Shown piece by piece: positions 1 through 6,375 of a stretch of 8,914 nucleotides of DNA. The stretch covers positions 1-8,914 of the forward strand of contig QIDN01000039.1 in the NCBI GenBank assembly GCA_003229345.1. Reading direction: 5' to 3'. A model generated the notes under the pieces. That model saw nothing but the letters and a program-made list of their open reading frames with translations. It did no database searches and had not been told where the DNA came from. Each line of letters starts with the position of its first letter. Positions within the stretch are counted from its first letter, which is position 1. The position numbers and the translations under genes are program-made. This DNA comes from Nitrospirota bacterium. Lineage in GTDB: Bacteria > Nitrospinota > Nitrospinia > Nitrospinales > Nitrospinaceae.

Positions 1-912
1 CACGCGCTCCAGTCTCCGCGGAGCGAGGACCATGGAGAGTTTGGGGTATTTCAGGCACAGTTTTAAATAAGCCTCTACGCAAACCTGTTCTTCTCCCTCA
101 TGAGTACTGCCCGCCACCAATACCTGACCGTCATGCGGAAATCTAAACCGCTCGCGGAGGCGAACCCGCTCGGAGTCTGGAACGATTTGCAAGGCATCGA
201 ATTTGGTATCTCCGACGATGCGCACGCGTTGGGCGGGTGCCCCCAAATCTTGAATGGTGGTGCGTCCGCGTTCGCTTTGCATACAGAACACCGCAAACGA
301 TTGGAGCAGAGGTTTGACCATGGTCGCGATCTGTTTGTAGCGGGCCTGCGATTTTTCCGAAATTCTTCCGTTAAACACCATGGGCGGAATGCGCCGGTCT
401 TTCAAACTCATCAGCATGCTGGGCCAGAATCCGGTATCGGTGAGAACGTATAAATCCGGTTTGATCCGGTCCAGCGCGCGATTGATGAACGGCCAGCAGT
501 CCAGGGGATGAAAAAAGATATGGTCCACGAACGGGAGCAGCCGGTGGGCGGCATCGTAGCCGGCATCGGTGGTGACCGAGACTGCGATGAGAATGTTGGG
601 CCGCTTTTCACGAATAATTTTAAGTACCGGTGCGGCGCCGTTGACCTCTCCCAGCGACAGGGCATGCACCCAGACCAGCTTCTGCCCGGGTTTTTTCTCC
701 GCCACGGGCACCCAACCAAAATGATCTTTGAGGCCACGCCGTTTCTTGCCGGTGAACTGGGAATACACTGTGAAGGCCGGCATAATCACAAAGGAAGCGA
801 TTTTGGAGACAAGTCTCAGGAGCTTGATTTTTTTGCCGGCCTGGCCAGCCGCGCTTCTTTTAGGAGCCCCGGTTCCCTGGGTGTTCGCCGGTTGCTTTGC
901 GGGTGCGTTCAT
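1..912 (-). CDS. WaaA/KdtA-family glycosyltransferase paralogue (3' end outside window)
   Basis: Reading the minus strand from the ATG at 912 gives 304 open codons to the window edge, so the C-terminal third is missing (the family is usually about 420 residues). Residues 29-50 form a hydrophobic membrane-anchor-like stretch preceded by an Ala/Gln/Lys-rich extension. VHALSLGEV (82-90) matches the family SVGE motif with its catalytic Glu (here E89). NGRISEKSQARY (181-192), GDTKFD (234-239), GSTHEGEE (268-275) and APRRLERV (297-304) are all hallmarks of 3-deoxy-D-manno-octulosonate transferases. The family ExExWPN motif reads DTGFWPS (159-165), so the second acidic residue is Gly. The ATG lies 2 bases after the stop of the complete waaA gene, implying co-transcription and translational coupling. 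Family membership is secure. Whether it transfers Kdo, another sugar, or has lost activity is not decided by the sequence. Confidence 0.9.
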   Translation of the reverse strand, partial: MNAPAKQPANTQGTGAPKRSAAGQAGKKIKLLRLVSKIASFVIMPAFTVYSQFTGKKRRGLKDHFGWVPVAEKKPGQKLVWVHALSLGEVNGAAPVLKIIREKRPNILIAVSVTTDAGYDAAHRLLPFVDHIFFHPLDCWPFINRALDRIKPDLYVLTDTGFWPSMLMSLKDRRIPPMVFNGRISEKSQARYKQIATMVKPLLQSFAVFCMQSERGRTTIQDLGAPAQRVRIVGDTKFDALQIVPDSERVRLRERFRFPHDGQVLVAGSTHEGEEQVCVEAYLKLCLKYPKLSMVLAPRRLERV

Positions 913-914
913 GT

Positions 915-2183
915 TCAAGTTGGGTTTCCTTTTTCAAGTAGAGATTGAATCAAGTCCAGGTTGCGCTCAACGGCTCCCCTTTGCCGCTGGACTGCTTCGG
1001 CGGCCAGAGTGCCGCGTTTGAGAATTTCTTCCGGGTCGCTCAATAATTGTTCCAATACAGGAGTCAAGTCCTCCGGATGCTCGATTTGAATGCCGCCTCC
1101 AGACTCGGCCAGCAATCGGGCTTCTTCCTCGAAATTACCCATATGCTTGCCATAGATCACCGGTAGTCCCAAAAGCGCAGGTTCAAGAATATTGTGTCCC
1201 CCGTATCTGGGGTCGAACCCTCCACCCACAAAGGCGACATGTCCTTGTCGGTAATAATCGTTTAATACTCCCAAAGCATCCACCAGTAAAACAGTCGTCG
1301 TCCAGCTTTCTGTGGAATCCTTCCTGTCTGAATGGAGCGTGACAGATAATCCTGCATCTCTTAAAATGCTCTCCACCTCTCGGCATCGCGGGACATGACG
1401 AGGCGCAATTATGAACTTATAGTCTAAAGGGTTTTGGCTCAATTGAGAAATAGCTTTTGCTATGGCCAGTTCTTCGCCTGGCCGAGTGGAACCAAAAATG
1501 ACTGTAATTTTGCCGACTTGCATCGATTTTGGAGGATGGTTTCCGTCCGTGGTGAGGCTGTCGAATTTCATGTTGCCCGTTACCTGGACCCGGACTGGGT
1601 CGATGTCCAATTGCAGGAGCCGATCCGCTTCCGCCTGGGTGCGCATGGAAAATGTTGTAATAGGCTTGGTTAGCCACAGAAACCAGGGTTTTAGTTTTTG
1701 ATACCGGGCAAAGGATTTAGCGGACAGGCGACCGTTGGTCAGTAGAACGGGAATCTTTCTCTGCAGGCAGGAGTGAAGCAGGTTGGGCCAGTATTCCGCT
1801 TCGATCAAAATCAGGACCGCGGGGTCCAGCCGTTTCAGCAGGGGAGAGATAAAAAAGGGCAGATCCAGTGGAAGCCGGAACACCAGGCACTCCAATGCCT
1901 CTTTTGCCAGATCATATCCCGTTGTTGAATAGGTGGATAAAACAACCGTGTGGTCGGGATAGCGCTGTTGCAAGGCCCGAATCAGCAATTCCGCCACTCG
2001 CACCTCGCCCACTGATGATGCGTGGACCCAGAGGCATCTGGTTTGCTGGGGCACAGATCTCCAGTGCCGCGTCCGCTGAATGATCTCGGAACGGAACGCC
2101 GGGTCCAGCCCCAGGCGGATGATCCAATAGGGAGAAGCCAGTAGGATGGCGGCGGCTATGATAATATTGTATGCGAACTTCAT
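915..2183 (-). CDS. waaA: 3-deoxy-D-manno-octulosonic acid (Kdo) transferase
   Basis: The 422-residue protein is full length for the family. It transfers Kdo from CMP-Kdo to the lipid A precursor on the cytoplasmic face of the inner membrane. The N-terminus (residues 5-24) is a hydrophobic anchor. VHASSVGEV (53-61) carries the catalytic Glu (E60). EAEYWPN (128-134) is the second acidic motif and is intact. Further motifs are NGRLSAKS (150-157), GNMKFD (203-208), GSTRPGEE (231-238), APRH (260-263) and GGHNILEPA (328-336), the last typical of the GT-B nucleotide-sugar side. The ATG at 2183 is the only reasonable start: an in-frame TAA lies four codons upstream and no other ATG is close. There is no clear Shine-Dalgarno, and a perfect TATAAT lies 8 bases upstream, so the message may be nearly leaderless. 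It is divergent from lpxK, the preceding step of the same pathway, and is followed after 2 bases by a paralogue. Confidence 0.96.
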   Translation of the reverse strand: MKFAYNIIIAAAILLASPYWIIRLGLDPAFRSEIIQRTRHWRSVPQQTRCLWVHASSVGEVRVAELLIRALQQRYPDHTVVLSTYSTTGYDLAKEALECLVFRLPLDLPFFISPLLKRLDPAVLILIEAEYWPNLLHSCLQRKIPVLLTNGRLSAKSFARYQKLKPWFLWLTKPITTFSMRTQAEADRLLQLDIDPVRVQVTGNMKFDSLTTDGNHPPKSMQVGKITVIFGSTRPGEELAIAKAISQLSQNPLDYKFIIAPRHVPRCREVESILRDAGLSVTLHSDRKDSTESWTTTVLLVDALGVLNDYYRQGHVAFVGGGFDPRYGGHNILEPALLGLPVIYGKHMGNFEEEARLLAESGGGIQIEHPEDLTPVLEQLLSDPEEILKRGTLAAEAVQRQRGAVERNLDLIQSLLEKGNPT

Positions 2184-2191
2184 TGATAATG

Positions 2192-2197
2192 ATTATA
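2192..2197 (-). promoter_or_regulatory. candidate -10 box of waaA
   Basis: The minus strand reads TATAAT here, exactly the sigma-70 consensus, in the 64-bp gap between the divergent waaA and lpxK genes. No good -35 hexamer lies 16-18 bp upstream; the best is TGCAGA at 2219-2214 with 16 bp spacing. If used, transcription would begin within about two bases of the waaA ATG at 2183, giving a leaderless or nearly leaderless transcript. A chance AT-rich match is possible. Confidence 0.35.
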
Positions 2198-2247
2198 AAC
2201 CAGACACGGATCATCTGCATGAAGAGAAAGGAGAACGGGAAAATTTC

Positions 2248-3339
2248 ATGAGCCTCGAATCCTTTTTTCATGAGGTCATTTCTCCCCAGCGCCCTCTGCG
2301 TCTGGTGCCGGTGTACGGGTTGTTGCGTCTGGTTGCGGTGTTCTACGGGTTGGGCCAGCGGGTGCGTGCCGGGTTCTATCGTCAGGGAATTTTCAAGACG
2401 CGTCGCCTGAACTGCCGGGTGATCAGTATCGGCAACTTGACGCTTGGGGGAACGGGTAAAACCCCAATGGTGATGATGCTGGCGGATACCCTGCGCCGTA
2501 AAGGCTTCAAACCGGCCATCCTGAGTCGCGGCTATGGCGGCCAATCCGGAGAATTCGTCAATGTGGTGAACGACGGTCAGCAAACCCTGCTCTCTCCCGA
2601 GATGGTGGGGGACGAACCGGTGATGATGGCTCAGCGATTGAAAGACATTCCCGTGCTGACTGGCCGCATCCGTTATGAAACGGGGAAATATGCCATCGAA
2701 CAGTTTGGGGTCGATGTCCTGATTCTGGACGACGGGTATCAGCATTTACCCCTGCATCGCGATCTCAATATTCTTTTGTGTGATGCGACCCGTCCTTTCG
2801 GGAATGGCGTCGTGTTCCCGGCGGGTGAGTTGCGGGAACCTTTATCCGCGATGGACCGGGCGGATGTGATCTGCCTGACCCGGTGTCGCGAGGACAGTCA
2901 AACGGATCGAATCGACGGGTGTAACCGCAAGCAGGTGCCGGTGGTACAAACCGGATTGCGGGTACAGTCAGTTATCGAATTGAGTTCTGGAAAGGAAACC
3001 GGGATTGAAATAGTCCAGCACCAACCGGCCGCGGCGTTTTGCGGCATCGCCCATCACCTCGATTTTTTTCGTACGCTGGAACAGGTGCCGGTGCAAATCG
3101 TGAATCAGAACCACTTTCCAGACCATCATGATTATTCAACCGACGATTTAAAAACTATAGAAAACCGGGCGAAGCAGGCAGGGGCAAAATTAATCGTCAC
3201 CACCGAAAAAGATGCGGTTAAACTGAAAGGACATGCGTTTGGCCTGCCCGTGTACGCGGTGCGGATTGCTTTGGAAATCTTGGAGGGGCAGGAAGAGTGG
3301 GACCGGCTCCTGCTCCTGCCCGGAGGGGGATCGGGTTAA
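2248..3339 (+). CDS. lpxK: tetraacyldisaccharide 4'-kinase
   Basis: The 363-residue protein phosphorylates the 4' position of the tetraacyl-disaccharide lipid A precursor at the inner membrane. IGNLTLGGTGKTP (61-73) is the P-loop with the family's characteristic spacing. LSRGYGG (92-98), DDGYQH (161-166, holding the conserved catalytic Asp), PAGELREPL (191-199) and TTEKDAVKL (318-326) are LpxK signatures. Hydrophobic residues 17-35 resemble the membrane-associated N-terminal helix. The start at 2248 gives the normal N-terminus; the frame stays open upstream to 2146, but that would add 34 unusual residues and overlap waaA. GGAG at 2230-2233 is a ribosome-binding candidate but is 14 bases away, and GGGA at 2237-2240 is nearer. 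The usual GIGNPxxF segment reads CGIAHHLDFF (265-274), a mild departure. It is first in a plus-strand run, divergent from waaA. Confidence 0.96.
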   Translation: MSLESFFHEVISPQRPLRLVPVYGLLRLVAVFYGLGQRVRAGFYRQGIFKTRRLNCRVISIGNLTLGGTGKTPMVMMLADTLRRKGFKPAILSRGYGGQSGEFVNVVNDGQQTLLSPEMVGDEPVMMAQRLKDIPVLTGRIRYETGKYAIEQFGVDVLILDDGYQHLPLHRDLNILLCDATRPFGNGVVFPAGELREPLSAMDRADVICLTRCREDSQTDRIDGCNRKQVPVVQTGLRVQSVIELSSGKETGIEIVQHQPAAAFCGIAHHLDFFRTLEQVPVQIVNQNHFPDHHDYSTDDLKTIENRAKQAGAKLIVTTEKDAVKLKGHAFGLPVYAVRIALEILEGQEEWDRLLLLPGGGSG

Positions 3340-3380
3340 CCGTTCCCTTGCCTCGTCAATCATTGAGCACAATCCAAGGT

Positions 3381-3386
3381 TATAAT
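3381..3386 (+). promoter_or_regulatory. possible -10 box upstream of the membrane methyltransferase gene
   Basis: TATAAT is a perfect -10 hexamer in the 91-bp gap after lpxK, 44 bases before the next ATG. A recognisable -35 element at 16-18 bp upstream is not seen, so this may be coincidental. If active, it would let the methyltransferase, repeat-protein and amidohydrolase genes be expressed apart from lpxK. Confidence 0.2.
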
Positions 3387-3430
3387 TTACCTGCGGCGGC
3401 TCGCCACCTGCAAGAAATTGATGGGTTGAA

Positions 3431-3907
3431 ATGATGCACGAAACTAAGCCTGATTTTTTGGAATCGCTTTCTCCAGCCAAGGCGGCCATTGTAACAGTGC
3501 TGGTGCCGTCACTTTATTTGCTGGCGTTGGTGGTGGCCTGGTTTGCGCCCAAACATTTCGGTTTCGGCATTCGTCCGCTCGTATATGCAGGGTTGACGGT
3601 CGGGTTGTCCGGCGTAGTGTTGTGGATGGTGGCGATGGTCCATCTCGGAAAATCTTTGGCGGTTCTGCCGGGGGGAGAACGGCTGGTGACGCAGGGTGTG
3701 TACCGTTACCTTCGGCATCCGGTGTACCTGGGAATTGATATGACCCTGTTCGGCCTGTTCTTGGCGGTGGGCTCGACGGTGGGCATGATTTATTTTTTTG
3801 TAGTGGTTCTGCCTTTGAATATTATTCGTTCGCGCCTCGAAGAAAAAGCCCTTCTGCGAAAATTCGGCGACCCCTATAAAACCTATCGCCAACAAACGTG
3901 GTTCTAA
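3431..3907 (+). CDS. isoprenylcysteine carboxyl methyltransferase-type membrane protein
   Basis: The 158-residue protein is rich in hydrophobic segments at about 18-38, 49-70 and a long one at 102-132, which may form a helical hairpin. RYLRHPVYLG (92-101), followed by EEKALLRKFGDPYKTY (137-152), is the SAM-binding C-terminal signature of the ICMT/phospholipid-methyltransferase superfamily: an RHPxYxG motif, then an EE...FGxxYxxY block. Bacterial members are small inner-membrane enzymes whose substrates (lipid headgroups, isoprenoid or other lipophilic acceptors) are mostly unknown, and the substrate cannot be told here. Two ATG codons are adjacent (3431 and 3434), and neither has a strong Shine-Dalgarno. 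The stop lies 5 bases before the preferred start of the large PDZ protein, which suggests one transcript. Confidence 0.85.
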   Translation: MMHETKPDFLESLSPAKAAIVTVLVPSLYLLALVVAWFAPKHFGFGIRPLVYAGLTVGLSGVVLWMVAMVHLGKSLAVLPGGERLVTQGVYRYLRHPVYLGIDMTLFGLFLAVGSTVGMIYFFVVVLPLNIIRSRLEEKALLRKFGDPYKTYRQQTWF

Positions 3908-3912
3908 GATTC

Positions 3913-6351
3913 ATGCGACGAAATCAATTTGAAATAGTATGCCGGTGGGGAGTGGTTTTAATTTTATTAGCGATTTTTTCCGGAGCTTCTCCATCCCATG
4001 CGGAGCCGGAGGATGCCTCCGTGTATTGGGAAAAGCCGGCCCGGGGAGTGGGCGGCAAGAGGGTTGCGGACCCGGCTCTGGTACAGCGGCTGTTCGGCAT
4101 GCCGCCGGACGTGATGGAAGAGGTGGGGACGCCTATCCGCCCTCCGCGGTCGCCAAAGGGCTGGCTGGGCATTACCATGCAGGAAGGGCCACCCCTGTTT
4201 TTAAAAGATGCCGAGGATCTTTCCCCCACGATACAAGTACTTGAGGTCTTTCCCGATTCTTCCGCCCATCGTTCCGGGTTGCAGCCTGGCGACACGATTC
4301 TGGCGACCGACGGCCAACAGTTGTCCATCGGCAAAGAAAATTCCTTGATGATGAATTTCAGCCGCAGGGTGCAGGATGCGGGTGCCAGCAACATCCTGCA
4401 CTTGAAAATCAAACGCGGGTCCCAGGAGATGGAACTGCCGGTAGAGCTTTATCCCAAACCGATCGTGCCGGAGTCCCTCAGGCCACCTCTATCGCAGGAC
4501 TCTGCCATGCCGGCGGAGGATTCTCTTCTACATCGTATTCTGCGTCGCCACGAGCGGCTGGAAGACTACTCCGCCGTTGTTGAGGAAATACGCGAGCGCA
4601 CCCGTCAAGCGGTCACCACCGCTGTTAAAGGAGAAACCTATAGCCCGTTTCGCCTGCAGGAAGTAAATGCCATTCTCCATCAGCCTCTGGAGTTGCCGTT
4701 GATTTCTCAGAATCTAACTTCCGCCCTGCGCCGGAATTTTATTAGAGCCCGGTTGAATACCGGGGGTATCATCCACTCCGCTCTGCAAGCGTTGGATTTC
4801 GAGGTGGCGAAGCCAATGCCTGTTAAAAGATCTCCCGAACTGGCCATTGTGCTGGATCGAATTCTGGAAGCCCTGGCCAACGCGGGTTCCATAAGCGACG
4901 AAGCGTTGCAATCACTCACGTTGGAAGATAGGGCTCTTCTGATTCGAGGTATCCGTCATTTGATGGTTGAAGGTCTACAACCTCGTGACTTGACTGCGGA
5001 CGAAACCCGGGAAAACCAGCCTTCAATGACTGAATTTCTCAACACGGCCTTGAAGGTCGACACACAGCTCTTACTCACCGCCGGATTAAAGGTAGCGCAG
5101 GAAATCAATATTGAGACTCTTGTCGAGTGGAAACAGAACCTGGACCAGTTTTCCCTTGTTCATGAAGGTTGGGTCACAGAAAAAATGGGAGACGTTACCT
5201 ATGTGTATACCCGGCATGGTTTGATGATCGTGGGTGGAGCGGGCGACAATGATTACGATCAGGAAGCTCTGCTGATCGTCGATCTCGGTGGTAACGACCG
5301 TTATCGGAATAGTGCTGGGGCCAGCCGGAACGGGCACCCCTTCAGCATGGTGATCGATTTTTCCGGCAACGATGTCTATATGACTGGTGAAGATTATGCG
5401 CAAGGCGCGGGTATTTTGGGGGGTGGTTTTTTGATCGACCTGGGAGGAGACGATCAATATCTTTCGAAAAGTTTCGGGCAGGGCGCCGGAGTGCTGGGCG
5501 TGGGGATGTTGATCGATATGGGGGGGGATGATGTCTACCGATGTCATTCTTTTTGCCAGGGCGCGGGGTTTCTAGGCATCGGATTGATCGCAGAATCCGG
5601 CGGCAACGATCAGTATTCGGCGGCGATCTATTCCCAGGGATTCGGATTTATCCGCGGCATGGGTTTGATTCTCGAAGGCGAAGGCAACGACCGGTTTTTT
5701 GCAGGCGGGGTGTATCGGGATTCTCGTGAACCCGGCAAAGCTTACCTCTCCATGTCACAGGGATTCGGGTTTGGCCTCCGTCCCTGGGGAACTCTGGCGG
5801 GAGCTTCTGGGGGTATCGGGATTCTCGACGATGCCAAAGGCAACGACACTTACCTCGGCGATTATTTTTCTCAGGGCGCAGGTTATTGGTACAGCCTTGG
5901 AATTTTGAACGACACCGGTGGGCATGATTTCTATGCGGCGGGACGCTACTCGCAAGGTGCGGGGATTCATCTCGCCGCCGGCATTTTAAACGATGCCGCC
6001 GGAGATGATCACTACCTCTCCCGCTATGGAGTGTCGCAGGGGTGCGGGCACGATCTGGCGATTGGTTTTCTTTTGGACAATGGTGGCGACGACCGATATG
6101 TTGCGGGCACCTTGGCCCAGGGTGCAGGCAATGCCAATGGTTTCGGTGTGCTCAACGACAACGGCGGCAGCGACGAATATTATCTGCATCATGAGGGTCA
6201 GGGCCACGGCAACACCGAGGAGTTTCGAGAACTGGACAGCTTCGGAATCCTGTTCGATACTGGCGGCGGCGATGACCACTACTCCCTGGGAGGACACAAC
6301 AACAAAGTGAACCTCCACACCCAATGGGGCATCCAGGCCGACCTGCCTTAA
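3913..6351 (+). CDS. exported PDZ protein with C-terminal GGxDxY/QGAG repeat solenoid, unknown function
   Basis: From ATG 3913 the product has 812 residues. A GTG at 3898 would add five and overlap the upstream gene; ATG was chosen because it gives a clean signal peptide: Arg-rich start, hydrophobic core around 14-23, SPSHA ending at 30. Residues about 79-182 form a PDZ domain, with GWLGITM (83-89), a VFPDSSAHRSGLQPGD segment (112-127) typical of the HtrA/CtpA-type ligand-binding domain, and a closing strand VEL. Residues about 201-425 look helical, are charged, and match no family I recognise. From about 454 to 794 there are roughly twelve repeats of about 26 residues, each with a G(G)xDxY turn and usually an SQGAG turn. 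This suggests a regular beta-solenoid, possibly Ca-binding like RTX GGxGxD repeats, though the consensus differs. No protease triad or transmembrane anchor is visible after the signal peptide, so a periplasmic or surface scaffold is inferred. It sits between the membrane methyltransferase and amidohydrolase genes. Confidence 0.88.
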   Translation: MRRNQFEIVCRWGVVLILLAIFSGASPSHAEPEDASVYWEKPARGVGGKRVADPALVQRLFGMPPDVMEEVGTPIRPPRSPKGWLGITMQEGPPLFLKDAEDLSPTIQVLEVFPDSSAHRSGLQPGDTILATDGQQLSIGKENSLMMNFSRRVQDAGASNILHLKIKRGSQEMELPVELYPKPIVPESLRPPLSQDSAMPAEDSLLHRILRRHERLEDYSAVVEEIRERTRQAVTTAVKGETYSPFRLQEVNAILHQPLELPLISQNLTSALRRNFIRARLNTGGIIHSALQALDFEVAKPMPVKRSPELAIVLDRILEALANAGSISDEALQSLTLEDRALLIRGIRHLMVEGLQPRDLTADETRENQPSMTEFLNTALKVDTQLLLTAGLKVAQEINIETLVEWKQNLDQFSLVHEGWVTEKMGDVTYVYTRHGLMIVGGAGDNDYDQEALLIVDLGGNDRYRNSAGASRNGHPFSMVIDFSGNDVYMTGEDYAQGAGILGGGFLIDLGGDDQYLSKSFGQGAGVLGVGMLIDMGGDDVYRCHSFCQGAGFLGIGLIAESGGNDQYSAAIYSQGFGFIRGMGLILEGEGNDRFFAGGVYRDSREPGKAYLSMSQGFGFGLRPWGTLAGASGGIGILDDAKGNDTYLGDYFSQGAGYWYSLGILNDTGGHDFYAAGRYSQGAGIHLAAGILNDAAGDDHYLSRYGVSQGCGHDLAIGFLLDNGGDDRYVAGTLAQGAGNANGFGVLNDNGGSDEYYLHHEGQGHGNTEEFRELDSFGILFDTGGGDDHYSLGGHNNKVNLHTQWGIQADLP
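5272..6294 (+). repeat. coding tandem repeat, about twelve units of 26 codons
   Basis: Within the PDZ protein the translation repeats a unit of the form (G)xLIDxGGxDxY, then 4-8 variable residues, then QGAGxxxxxG. GxDxY/F cores follow LIVDLGGNDRY, VIDFSGNDVY, LIDLGGDDQY, LIDMGGDDVY, IAESGGNDQY, ILEGEGNDRF, ILDDAKGNDTY, ILNDTGGHDFY, ILNDAAGDDHY, FLLDNGGDDRY, VLNDNGGSDEY and ILFDTGGGDDHY. Most units are 26-28 residues. The sixth carries about 22 extra residues (around protein positions 598-620), and the first and eleventh lack a canonical QGAG. At DNA level the units are diverged, so this is an old protein repeat and not a recent slippage array. Confidence 0.93.
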
Positions 6352-6375
6352 ACCCCTCCAACTCGATTCAATCTT

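Noticed and set aside
100..948. Plus-strand open frames opposite the first WaaA-like gene
   Set aside because: They are antisense shadows of the minus-strand glycosyltransferase, whose motifs are unmistakable.
2146..2247. Upstream extension of lpxK to an ATG at 2146
   Set aside because: It would add 34 residues unlike any LpxK N-terminus and run antisense through the start of waaA; the ATG at 2248 gives the family N-terminus.
1912..2745. 277-codon minus-strand frame across waaA and lpxK
   Set aside because: His/Gln-rich translation without domain features, overlapping two well-identified genes; typical antisense artefact.
3334..3341. GGTTAACC palindrome at the lpxK stop as a terminator
   Set aside because: The arms leave no room for a loop, outer bases do not pair, and no T-run follows.
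5272..6294. Possible RTX toxin
   Set aside because: The nonapeptide GGxGxDxUx period is absent and no type I secretion genes are nearby; the repeats are about 26 residues with a QGAG half.
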